Assembly (NCBI GenBank): GCA_025964065.1
Contig: JAOPZO010000121.1
Span: forward strand, 1-15,016
Direction: 5' to 3'
DNA: 15,016 nt
Source of the DNA: Solirubrobacterales bacterium
GTDB lineage: Bacteria > Actinomycetota > Thermoleophilia > Solirubrobacterales > Solirubrobacteraceae
The notes below the pieces were generated by a model that was not told where the DNA came from, searched no databases, and worked only from the letters and a program-made list of their open reading frames with translations. The stretch's first letter is position 1; each line of letters starts with the position of its first letter. Shown here one piece after another: positions 1 to 6,093 of the stretch. Position numbers and translations under genes: made by a program.

Positions 1-87
1 GCACGAGGTGCCCCACCCCCGGAGCGCACGGCCTCGAAGGGAGCCCGCGAACCGGCTGGCGGCCTTCGGGTCGGCGGCCGAGGGCAA

Positions 88-111
88 CCGCGCCGCCGGA
101 GGGCGGCGCGG
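88..111 (-). terminator. GC-rich hairpin, probable terminator of the FAD oxidoreductase gene
   Basis: A perfect 10-bp inverted repeat (arms 88-97 and 102-111, loop GGAG) lies just past the stop codon of the minus-strand gene ending at 117. Only two T residues follow it on the minus strand, so it is a stem-only terminator candidate of the sort common in high-GC actinobacteria, not a classic U-tract terminator. The rest of bases 1-116 shows no convincing gene. Confidence 0.5.
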
Positions 112-116
112 GAGCG

Positions 117-1472
117 CTAGTACCGGATGGTGTCCGCGAAGAACGGGTCCCGGCCGCCGAGGATGGCGTCCGCCGTCGTGATGCCCGAGCGCGCGGCCTT
201 GTCGATGCCGATGCCCCGGGCCCGGGTCGTGTCGCCCGTGAGGTACAGGCCCTCGATCCCGCGGACGACCGTGTCCGGACGCGCCGCGCCGACCTGGCCG
301 GGCTTGCAGATGACGCCGTAGGTGTTCACCACGTGCGGCTTCTTCCAGAGCGCCCCCTTGGCCGCCGGCATCATGTCCTCGATGTCCTCCCAGAGCTCCG
401 CGAACTTGCGGTCGTAGTAGCCCTTGTCGCCGTAGTGCTTCGTCGCGTCGAAGGCCGCACCAACGCACGTGAGGTACTCGCCCTTGGGCGAGACGGTCTC
501 GTCGTAGCCCGTGAAGCAGAGCGTGTAGCCGGGCAGGCCGGCGCGCGGCGTCGTGAAGAACGAGGCCATCTCGAGCGTCGAGGAGGCGATGACGGGCTCC
601 TCCGCCGCGATCCAGTAGCCGAACCAGCAGGCCTTGTTCTTGTCCGCGGCGAGGCCCTCGACCCGGTGCTTGAAGTCCCAGGGGAGCACACCGTCGGCGA
701 AGAGCTTCGTCATGTCCCAGACGGGGGCGTTGACGACGACTTCGGCAGCCTCGAGCTCATCGCCCCCGGCGAGGCGCACGCCCTTGACGGCCCCGTCGCG
801 GACGACGACCTCCTCGACGGTCGCGCCCGTCGTGACCTCGCCGCCCCGTGCACGAATCGCGTCGGCCATGCGGACCCACAGCGCGTCCCAGCCGCCCATG
901 GGCCAGAAGGAGTAGCCGGCGGTGCGCTTGCGCTCGTAGTGCAGCTTGCGGATGAAGAGGTTCTCCGAGGCCGAGTGCTCCCACGGCTCGAGCGTGATCT
1001 GCTCGAGGACGCTGATCGCCTCCCACACCTCGTAGACGCCCTCGTCGGAGGTGTACCGGCTCATCCACTCCCGCAGGGAGAGGTGGTCGAGGTTGTCGAT
1101 GTCGTCGAACGAGAGCTCCTTGAGCGCCTCGATGCACCGCTTGAGGCCTTGCTTCGCGGAGCCGGAGTAGCGGTCCTGGATCGGGATCCAGTGGCCGTGC
1201 TCGTCGTCCCAGAACGGCATGGAGTCCGAGCGCGCGGAGTGCGTGAGGTCGACGCCGATGAGCTCGCAGGCCCGCGTGAGCGAGTCCCCGGGGTCCTCCA
1301 CGAGGTGGGAGCTCAAGCCGATCTGGTGCCCGCGGAACCGGTGCTCCATCGCGCGGCCGCCGAGGTACGGGTGCTTCTCGACGATGGCGACCCTCTTGCC
1401 CCGCTCGGCCAGGATGGCTCCGCAGACGAGGCCGGCCGTGCCGGCCCCAACGATGACGACGTCGTAGCTCAT
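117..1472 (-). CDS. CrtI/phytoene-desaturase-like FAD-dependent oxidoreductase (paralogue A)
   Basis: The 451-residue protein opens with a Rossmann dinucleotide-binding fold: GAGTAG at residues 9-14, then an acidic residue ending the second strand (E32) and LGGRA at 37-41. A C-terminal FAD-contact segment, GLYLTGD followed by RGIGIDKAARSG, lies at about 408-430. This is the architecture of the phytoene desaturase/amine oxidase superfamily (COG1233-like), which oxidises or isomerises hydrophobic substrates using bound FAD. No signal peptide or membrane helix is evident. It is clearly paralogous to the protein at 4711-6093: both carry HSASENLFxRKxHYE at residues 166-180, then AGYSFWP and GWD, and both end in Arg-Tyr. 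No Shine-Dalgarno sequence precedes the ATG, and a promoter-like element ends about 8 nt upstream, so the mRNA may be leaderless. The substrate is unknown. Family is secure, reaction is not. Confidence 0.9.
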   Translation of the reverse strand: MSYDVVIVGAGTAGLVCGAILAERGKRVAIVEKHPYLGGRAMEHRFRGHQIGLSSHLVEDPGDSLTRACELIGVDLTHSARSDSMPFWDDEHGHWIPIQDRYSGSAKQGLKRCIEALKELSFDDIDNLDHLSLREWMSRYTSDEGVYEVWEAISVLEQITLEPWEHSASENLFIRKLHYERKRTAGYSFWPMGGWDALWVRMADAIRARGGEVTTGATVEEVVVRDGAVKGVRLAGGDELEAAEVVVNAPVWDMTKLFADGVLPWDFKHRVEGLAADKNKACWFGYWIAAEEPVIASSTLEMASFFTTPRAGLPGYTLCFTGYDETVSPKGEYLTCVGAAFDATKHYGDKGYYDRKFAELWEDIEDMMPAAKGALWKKPHVVNTYGVICKPGQVGAARPDTVVRGIEGLYLTGDTTRARGIGIDKAARSGITTADAILGGRDPFFADTIRY

Positions 1473-1480
1473 TGGGTACG

Positions 1481-1509
1481 AACCTAACCGCGTCGTGCCG
1501 CAAAATCAA
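1481..1509 (-). promoter_or_regulatory. Putative promoter of the FAD oxidoreductase gene
   Basis: On the minus strand, TTGATT (1504-1509) and TAGGTT (1481-1486) are separated by exactly 17 bp, a sigma-70-like -35/-10 pair. The -10 ends 8 nt before the ATG at 1472, predicting an almost leaderless transcript. The -35 abuts the palindrome at 1509-1522, so a bound repressor would block it. The -10 is a weak match, keeping only the conserved T-A and final T. Confidence 0.4.
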
Positions 1510-1522
1510 CCAACCGGTTGGT
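1509..1522. promoter_or_regulatory. Perfect 14-bp palindrome, probable TetR-family operator
   Basis: ACCAACCGGTTGGT is a perfect 14-bp inverted repeat in the 64-bp gap between divergent genes starting at 1472 (-) and 1537 (+). It touches the -35 of the minus promoter and lies just upstream of a plus-strand -10-like TAACGT (1524-1529), which is 7 nt from the ATG at 1537. It matches 8 of 10 fixed bases of the KstR2 consensus AnCAAGnnCTTGnT as I recall it. Related half-sites occur at 4195-4212, 11162-11175 and 11213-11226. Confidence 0.6.
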
Positions 1523-1536
1523 GTAACGTCAGGCGC

Positions 1537-2661
1537 ATGCGCACAACCCTCGGCGCCCCTGGGCGCATCATGCCGCCCGCCCGCAAGGCCGTGGAGCTGG
1601 CCCAGCGGGCGGAACGCGACGGCTTCGACGCCGTCTGGTGGCCCTCCCACCTGATGGGCTGGACCCCGGACTCCGTCTGGGACGAGGAGCTCACTCCCCT
1701 CGCCGCCTTCCAGTCGAGCCCGCACCTCTACTGGGATCCGCTCGTGATGATGGGCGCCGCCGGCGCGGCGACGGAGACGATCGACGTGGGGGTCTGCGTG
1801 ACGGACACGATCATCCACCACCCCGCCGTCCTCGCCCAGACGGCCCTTACCGCGGACCACCTCGCCCAGGGCCGCGCGATCCTCGGGCTCGGCTCGGGCG
1901 AGCGCATGAACGTCACGCCCTACGGGATGACCTGGGAGAAGCCCGTCGGCCGCCTCGAGGAGGCCCTGCGGATCATCCGGATGCTGTGGGCGACGGACAA
2001 GCCCATGTCCTTCGAGGGCAAGTTCTTCCGCCTGGAGGACGCCGTGCTGGGGCTCGAGCCGTACAACGGCATTCCGCCGCGCATCTGGCTGGCGGCCCAC
2101 GGGCCGCGGATGCTCGGCATCGTCGGGCGCCTCGCCGACGGCTGGCTCCCGACGAACATCCCCGTCGAGGCATACGCGGAGAAGCTCGGGAAGATCCGGG
2201 AGAGCGCCGAGGCGGCCGACCGCGACCCCGACGCGATCGTCCCGTCCATGCTCGCCTACGTCCTCTGCGCCCCGGACGAGGAGGCGCTCGACCGCATGTG
2301 CGAGTCGCTGCTGCTGCGCCTGCTGTTCGCCGCCGTCGACCTCTCGCCCGAGACGTACGCGCGTCACGGCACGAGCTCGCCGTTCGAGGGCGGGACGGGC
2401 TTCCACTCGTTCATGCCGACGACGGTCTCCCGTGCGGAGGCCGAGCGGATCGCGAGCCACATCACCCCGGGCATCATCAAGGAGCACACGCTCTGCGGGA
2501 CGCCGGCGCAGATCGCTGAGAAGATCCGCGCGTACGAGCAGGCGGGGCTCCGGGACTGCGTGCTCTGGAACATCACCGCGTTCGGAGATCCCGACCTCTC
2601 CGTCTGGTCGTTCAAGGCGATGAACGAGGTCAAGGCCCTGCTCGACGGCGTGCCGGCGTGA
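1537..2661 (+). CDS. Luciferase-like (LLM) class oxidoreductase, probably F420-dependent
   Basis: The 374-residue TIM-barrel protein belongs to the bacterial luciferase-like monooxygenase superfamily. The stretches VGVCVTD (84-90), RAILGLGSGE (113-122), PYGMTWEKPV..LEEALRIIR (128-148) and IWLAAHGPRML (183-193) resemble, from memory, the F420-dependent phthiodiolone ketoreductase of mycobacteria (Rv2951c) more than classical luciferases. That suggests hydride transfer between F420H2 and a ketone or alcohol on a hydrophobic substrate. An in-frame GTG at 1495 would give a longer product, but it would place the 1509-1522 operator inside the gene; the ATG at 1537 starts the conserved region, so it is preferred. 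The -10-like TAACGT 7 nt upstream suggests a leaderless mRNA. It overlaps the next gene by 4 nt (GTGA), so the two are cotranscribed. Cofactor choice is inferred from the family only. Confidence 0.88.
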   Translation: MRTTLGAPGRIMPPARKAVELAQRAERDGFDAVWWPSHLMGWTPDSVWDEELTPLAAFQSSPHLYWDPLVMMGAAGAATETIDVGVCVTDTIIHHPAVLAQTALTADHLAQGRAILGLGSGERMNVTPYGMTWEKPVGRLEEALRIIRMLWATDKPMSFEGKFFRLEDAVLGLEPYNGIPPRIWLAAHGPRMLGIVGRLADGWLPTNIPVEAYAEKLGKIRESAEAADRDPDAIVPSMLAYVLCAPDEEALDRMCESLLLRLLFAAVDLSPETYARHGTSSPFEGGTGFHSFMPTTVSRAEAERIASHITPGIIKEHTLCGTPAQIAEKIRAYEQAGLRDCVLWNITAFGDPDLSVWSFKAMNEVKALLDGVPA

Positions 2662-3440
2662 CCCTGCGACCGCTCGAGGGCCGGGTCGCGCTCGTGACGG
2701 GCTCGAGCCGCGGGATCGGGCGCGAGATCGCGCTTGCCCTGGGCCGGGCCGGCGCCGCCGTGGGCGTCAACTACCGGCGTGGCGCCGAGGAAGCCGGCGA
2801 GGTCGTCGCCGAGCTCGTGGCCGGCGGCGGCCGGGCCGTCGCCCTGCAGGCCTCGGTCTCCGACGGCGCAGACGTCGACCGGCTCGCCGACGAGGCGGTC
2901 GCCGCCCTCGGCCCGGTCGACCTGCTCGTCCTGAACGCCGGCATCGCCTCGCGCGGCCTTCCCATCGCGGACACGGACCCGGATGAGGTCGTCCGCGTCG
3001 TCTACACGCACGCGATCAATGCCCATCGGCTCACCTCGCGTCTGCTGCCGGGCCTGCGGGCGGCAGCCCGCGGTGACGTGGTCGCCATCTCCTCCTCGGA
3101 GGTCTCCGCCATGCGCCCGGGCGGCGCGCCGTACACCATGGGCAAGGCCGCGCTCGAGGCGCTGGCCTTCACGCTGGCCAACGAGGAGGCGCACAACGGC
3201 ATCCGCGTGAACGTCGTCGCCCCCGGCCTCGTCGTCACGGACATGGGCGCGAAGCTCGTGAAGGCGAAGCTCGGCCTCGACGACATGGCCGCGCTCGACG
3301 CCGAGCAGCCGTTCGGTCGGGTCACCCGCCCGTCAGACATCGCGAACGCGGTGCTGTTCCTCACCTCCCCCGGCGCCGCGATGGTCACGGGGCAGCGCAT
3401 CGTCGTCGACGGCGCCGTCTCCGCGTCCCTGGAGGGCTAG
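2658..3440 (+). CDS. Short-chain dehydrogenase/reductase (classical SDR)
   Basis: The 260-residue protein has a complete classical SDR active site: cofactor motif TGSSRGIG at 14-21, NAG at 93-95, N121, a catalytic serine in ISSSE (about S147) and Y159-x3-K163. NYRR after the second strand (38-41) suggests a preference for NADP(H). It resembles FabG-type 3-oxoacyl reductases, but this subfamily acts on many alcohols and ketones, so the substrate is open. The start is GTG, overlapping the TGA of the upstream LLM gene by 4 nt (GTGA). This indicates translational coupling and a shared alcohol/ketone oxidation step. Its TAG shares the bases CTAG with the stop of the convergent gene at 3437-4168. 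Confidence 0.92.
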   Translation: MTLRPLEGRVALVTGSSRGIGREIALALGRAGAAVGVNYRRGAEEAGEVVAELVAGGGRAVALQASVSDGADVDRLADEAVAALGPVDLLVLNAGIASRGLPIADTDPDEVVRVVYTHAINAHRLTSRLLPGLRAAARGDVVAISSSEVSAMRPGGAPYTMGKAALEALAFTLANEEAHNGIRVNVVAPGLVVTDMGAKLVKAKLGLDDMAALDAEQPFGRVTRPSDIANAVLFLTSPGAAMVTGQRIVVDGAVSASLEG

Positions 3441-4168
3441 TCGATCGGCGTCCCGTCGAGCTTCACCGGCGCGAAGGCCGCGAGGCTCACGGTCTCCTCC
3501 ACGAGGGAGACGCGGGGCTCCCACGCGCCCGAGGTGCGCCGCCGCCGGATCTCCTCGAGGACGTCGCCCACGTCGCCCGAGAGCCGGTAGACCGCCAGCC
3601 ACCGGCGCAGCGGTGGGGCGGCACCGGCCGCCTGGACCTCCATCGCGCGGTACCGCTGCACGCCCGTCACCCCCGGAACCGCGAGGACGTCGGCGACGTG
3701 GCGCTCGTACCACGCGGCGAACGAGGCCTCCCCGCCCTCCACGTGGTCGACCTGGGCGACCAGGACCCTGCGCCCGTCGCCGCCACGGGCCGCCGCCAGC
3801 TGGGTGCGGACGTCGTGGGCGTCGTAGACCGTGCGCAGCCGGCGGATCCTGCCGTCGGGCTCGAAGTCGAAGACGTCGACCGCGTCGAAGCCGATCGCCT
3901 CCCCGCCCGCCAGACGGCCTGTGAACCGGATCTCGACGGTCGCCGTGCCGGCCGCGTGCACCACTCGAACCGGGTCGTCGTGGTGCTCGGGGTAGTGCTC
4001 CAGGGCCTTCCGCAGGTACGCGGCGACCTGGCTCGGCCCCGTGCGGGGCTCGATCCCCGGTGCGAGGAGCACCCCGTCGTCCGCGAACAGCGCGCCCACG
4101 TCCTCCAGGCGATCCTCGTTGAGGCCGTCGAAGTAGGCGTTGACCGTGCGGGGTTGCTCGCTGTCCAT
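3437..4168 (-). CDS. Two-domain protein: SnoaL-like (NTF2 fold) plus EthD-like ferredoxin-fold domain
   Basis: The 243-residue protein appears to contain two small alpha+beta barrel modules. Residues about 5-125 look like a SnoaL/NTF2-like domain: an N-terminal helix with FDGLNEDRLEDVGALFADDGVL, then strands including TVEIRFTG and a late AVDVFDFEPDGRIRRLR. Residues about 134-235 look like an EthD/dimeric alpha-beta barrel domain, with FAAWYERHVADVLAVPGV at 150-167. Stand-alone relatives act as cyclases, isomerases, dehydratases or accessory proteins on bulky polycyclic or lipid substrates, so a role in isomerisation or hydration is possible. I know of no defined function for the combination. 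No Shine-Dalgarno sequence precedes the ATG; a -10-like TATCAT (4181-4186) is placed for a nearly leaderless mRNA. The gene is divergent from the VOC gene across the 4195-4212 palindrome. Confidence 0.8.
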   Translation of the reverse strand: MDSEQPRTVNAYFDGLNEDRLEDVGALFADDGVLLAPGIEPRTGPSQVAAYLRKALEHYPEHHDDPVRVVHAAGTATVEIRFTGRLAGGEAIGFDAVDVFDFEPDGRIRRLRTVYDAHDVRTQLAAARGGDGRRVLVAQVDHVEGGEASFAAWYERHVADVLAVPGVTGVQRYRAMEVQAAGAAPPLRRWLAVYRLSGDVGDVLEEIRRRRTSGAWEPRVSLVEETVSLAAFAPVKLDGTPID

Positions 4169-4180
4169 GCGGGAGGCGCG

Positions 4181-4186
4181 ATGATA
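4181..4186 (-). promoter_or_regulatory. -10-like element of the SnoaL/EthD gene
   Basis: On the minus strand this reads TATCAT, five of six matches to TATAAT, and ends 12 nt before the ATG at 4168. The expected -35 position falls within the palindrome at 4195-4212 and has no consensus match. Transcription may therefore depend on other factors, or the element may be chance. Confidence 0.3.
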
Positions 4187-4194
4187 GCATCACG

Positions 4195-4212
4195 ACCAAC
4201 CGATCGTTTGGT
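4195..4212. promoter_or_regulatory. 18-bp palindrome, probable TetR-family operator
   Basis: ACCAACCGATCGTTTGGT is an 18-bp inverted repeat with one mismatched pair, in the 62-bp gap between divergent genes starting at 4168 (-) and 4231 (+). Its arms match those of the 14-bp palindromes at 1509 and 11213, but with four extra central bases (GATC). This could mean a different binding geometry or a second regulator. Confidence 0.5.
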
Positions 4213-4217
4213 ATCCC

Positions 4218-4224
4218 AGGAGGG
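4218..4224 (+). promoter_or_regulatory. Strong Shine-Dalgarno sequence of the VOC gene
   Basis: AGGAGGG lies 6 nt before the ATG at 4231. It contrasts with the neighbouring divergent starts at 1472, 1537 and 4168, which lack one. Confidence 0.75.
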
Positions 4225-4230
4225 TCATCC

Positions 4231-4692
4231 ATGAGCTCCACCCACGTCACCGGCTTCTTCCACGCGGGCGTCACCGTCCGCGACATGGACGCCGCCCTGC
4301 GGTTCTACCGGGACGGGCTCGGGCTCGAGGCCTACAACGACTACGTGACGGGCGGCGCCCATGCTCGGCGGATCTGGGGCTTCGAGCCGGGGAACGTGAA
4401 GGTCGTCTTCCTCCGGGTCCCGGGCAGCGACGCGGTCGTCGAGCTCTTCGAGTTCCCCGACGTCGAGCGGCACGGCGCCTCGGCGCGGCCCTGCGACTAC
4501 GGCGCGGGGCACTTCTGCCTCTACGTGGACGACGCCGACGCCCTGCACGCGCGGATGACGGACCTCGGCTTCACCTCGCGCGCCGGCTCGGTCACGACGG
4601 TGGAGGAGGGCCAGCATGCGGGAACGAAGGTCGCCTACCTCATCGACCCCGACGGCTACCACGTCGAGATCTACCAGCCGCCCGTCGCCTGA
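4231..4692 (+). CDS. VOC-family (glyoxalase/dioxygenase superfamily) metalloprotein
   Basis: The 153-residue protein has the two beta-alpha-beta-beta-beta modules of the vicinal oxygen chelate fold. Four candidate metal ligands sit at the expected places: H11 (FFHAGV), E71 (VVELFEF), H94 (GHFCLYV) and E146 (HVEIYQP). The H/E/H/E set resembles glyoxalase I-type and lyase or isomerase members rather than the H/H/E set of extradiol dioxygenases. The C-terminal IDPDGYHVEIYQ is typical of this superfamily. Single-gene transcription unit with a strong ribosome-binding site, divergent from the SnoaL/EthD gene across an operator-like palindrome, so probably induced with the pathway. Substrate unknown. 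It is not a close copy of the second VOC protein at 12855-13325. Confidence 0.88.
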   Translation: MSSTHVTGFFHAGVTVRDMDAALRFYRDGLGLEAYNDYVTGGAHARRIWGFEPGNVKVVFLRVPGSDAVVELFEFPDVERHGASARPCDYGAGHFCLYVDDADALHARMTDLGFTSRAGSVTTVEEGQHAGTKVAYLIDPDGYHVEIYQPPVA

Positions 4693-4700
4693 CGGCGGCG
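4683..4700 (+). terminator. Weak hairpin over the VOC stop codon
   Basis: A 7-bp stem (arms 4683-4689 and 4694-4700, one G-U pair, 4-base loop) overlaps the TGA at 4690-4692, in the 18-bp space between convergent genes. It has no T tract and forms only in the plus-strand RNA. Low confidence. Confidence 0.25.
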
Positions 4701-4710
4701 CGGGGCCGGG

Positions 4711-6093
4711 TCAGTAGCGCCAGCCGAACCCGTCGAGCTTGCGGCCGAGGATGTCCTCCACGACCGTGAGCCCGGCTCGCGCCGCGCGATCGACGCCGAT
4801 ACCGCGTGAGCGGAAGGTCTCCGAGGCGAAGTAGAGCCCCTTGACGTTCGGCGCCCGCCAGTGCGGCCGGAACGTCCCGACGAGCCCGGGCTTCTGGATG
4901 ACCCCGAACGACGGGTCGTGCACGAGGTGGCGCCGCCGCCAGTACGTCCCCTGCAGCCCGGGATACATCTCCTTGAGGTCCTCTTCGAAGAGCTCGAACT
5001 GGCGGGTGAGGTAGCCGACGTCCTTCGCCTTGTCGCCGGGGATGATGCCGCCGGCGACGACGAGGTTCACCCCCGGGGGCGCGCTCGTCGGGTCCATCGC
5101 GGACTGGTTGAACATGAAGCCCGGCACCTTCGCCCGCGGTGTCTCGAGCCAGGTCGCCAGCTCGCGCTCGGAGGCGACGTGCACGTCCTCGCGGGTGGCC
5201 ATGTAGAGGCCGAGCCAGGAGATGCGCAGGTGGTCCTGGGCGAGGAAGCGGATCTGCGCCGTGTACCAGTCCGGCAGGGCGGACTCGGGGACGACGCGGA
5301 GCACGTTCCACACGGGCAGGGTCGAGATGACGCAGTCGGCCTCGAGGACCTCGCCCTCGAGGAACTCGTTCGGCATGACCTTCGCCCCGCCGAGCACCAC
5401 GCCCTGCACGGCCTCGCCCTCGATGACCACGGAGTCGACGGGGGTCCGCATGCGCAGGTCGCCACCGTGCTCGACGACGGCGTCGCGCAGGTCCTCGAAG
5501 AGGCCGTCCCACCCCTGGCCGGGCCAGAACGAGTAGCCCGCCACGTGGGCCTCCTCGTAGTGCATCTTGCGGGCGAAGAGGTTCTCCGAGGCCGAGTGGT
5601 CGTACCACTCCTCCGTCATGCACTCGAGGACCGCGAGGAACTCCCAGAGGTCGATGACGCCCTGGTCCTGCGTGTGCAGCTCGAGCCACTCGCGCAGCGG
5701 CCGGTCGTCCCACCGCTCGAGCTCCTCGTAAGAGGTCCGCATGAGCGCACCGATGACCTTCTTGAGCTCCTCCTTGCCGCCCGCGTAGCGATCGCGGATC
5801 GACCCCCAGGTGAGCGTCCCGTGGTCCCAGACGACCATGTCGGACGACTTCGCGCCGTGGATGAGCTCCTTGCCGACGTGCTCGAAGACCTTCGTGATGC
5901 CCGAGCCGGTGTCCTCGAGCAGGTGGCCGCCGAGGTTGAGCTTGAAGCCCTCCTCCGGCACGGCCATCCCGCGGCCGCCGAGGTGGGACCCGGCCTCGCA
6001 GAGGACGACGGACTTGCCCTCCTTCGCCAGCAGCGCGGCGCAGGTGAGGCCCGCCGCGCCGGCGCCGATGACGACGACGTCGGTCCTAGCCAT
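4711..6093 (-). CDS. CrtI/phytoene-desaturase-like FAD-dependent oxidoreductase (paralogue B)
   Basis: The 460-residue protein has a dinucleotide-binding motif GAGAAG at 10-15, E33 at the end of the second strand, and LGGRG at 38-42. The C-terminal FAD segment, ending RGIGVDRAARAG, is at about 418-441. It is a paralogue of the protein at 117-1472: HSASENLFxRKxHYE falls at residues 166-180 in both, so the first 200 or so residues align almost without gaps. The C-terminal halves diverge more (about 243-345), pointing to different substrates or partners. The family catalyses FAD-linked dehydrogenation or isomerisation of hydrophobic molecules. The ATG overlaps the P450 stop codon by 8 nt, and the frame stays open well upstream only because it runs antisense-free through the P450 gene; the family N-terminus fixes the start at 6093. 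Last gene of the five-gene operon. Confidence 0.9.
   Translation of the reverse strand: MARTDVVVIGAGAAGLTCAALLAKEGKSVVLCEAGSHLGGRGMAVPEEGFKLNLGGHLLEDTGSGITKVFEHVGKELIHGAKSSDMVVWDHGTLTWGSIRDRYAGGKEELKKVIGALMRTSYEELERWDDRPLREWLELHTQDQGVIDLWEFLAVLECMTEEWYDHSASENLFARKMHYEEAHVAGYSFWPGQGWDGLFEDLRDAVVEHGGDLRMRTPVDSVVIEGEAVQGVVLGGAKVMPNEFLEGEVLEADCVISTLPVWNVLRVVPESALPDWYTAQIRFLAQDHLRISWLGLYMATREDVHVASERELATWLETPRAKVPGFMFNQSAMDPTSAPPGVNLVVAGGIIPGDKAKDVGYLTRQFELFEEDLKEMYPGLQGTYWRRRHLVHDPSFGVIQKPGLVGTFRPHWRAPNVKGLYFASETFRSRGIGVDRAARAGLTVVEDILGRKLDGFGWRY

Noticed and set aside
1..120. An open plus-strand frame ending in TAG at 118-120, sharing CTAG with the minus-strand gene stop, which could be the tail of a convergent gene.
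   Set aside because: Its translation is almost all Arg, Gly, Ala and Pro and runs through the 88-111 hairpin. It shows no recognisable protein pattern, and the window gives no start.
1495..1536. GTG at 1495 as start of the LLM protein.
   Set aside because: It would put the perfect palindrome inside the gene and add 14 residues unlike the family; ATG 1537 fits better.
757..2487. 576-codon minus-strand open frame spanning two divergent genes.
   Set aside because: It crosses the operator region and both genes in the wrong frames; low-complexity translation.
3408..3419. GACGGCGCCGTC, a 12-bp perfect palindrome near the end of the SDR gene.
   Set aside because: It lies within conserved coding sequence, has no loop, is built of common GC-rich codons, and does not resemble the other operators.
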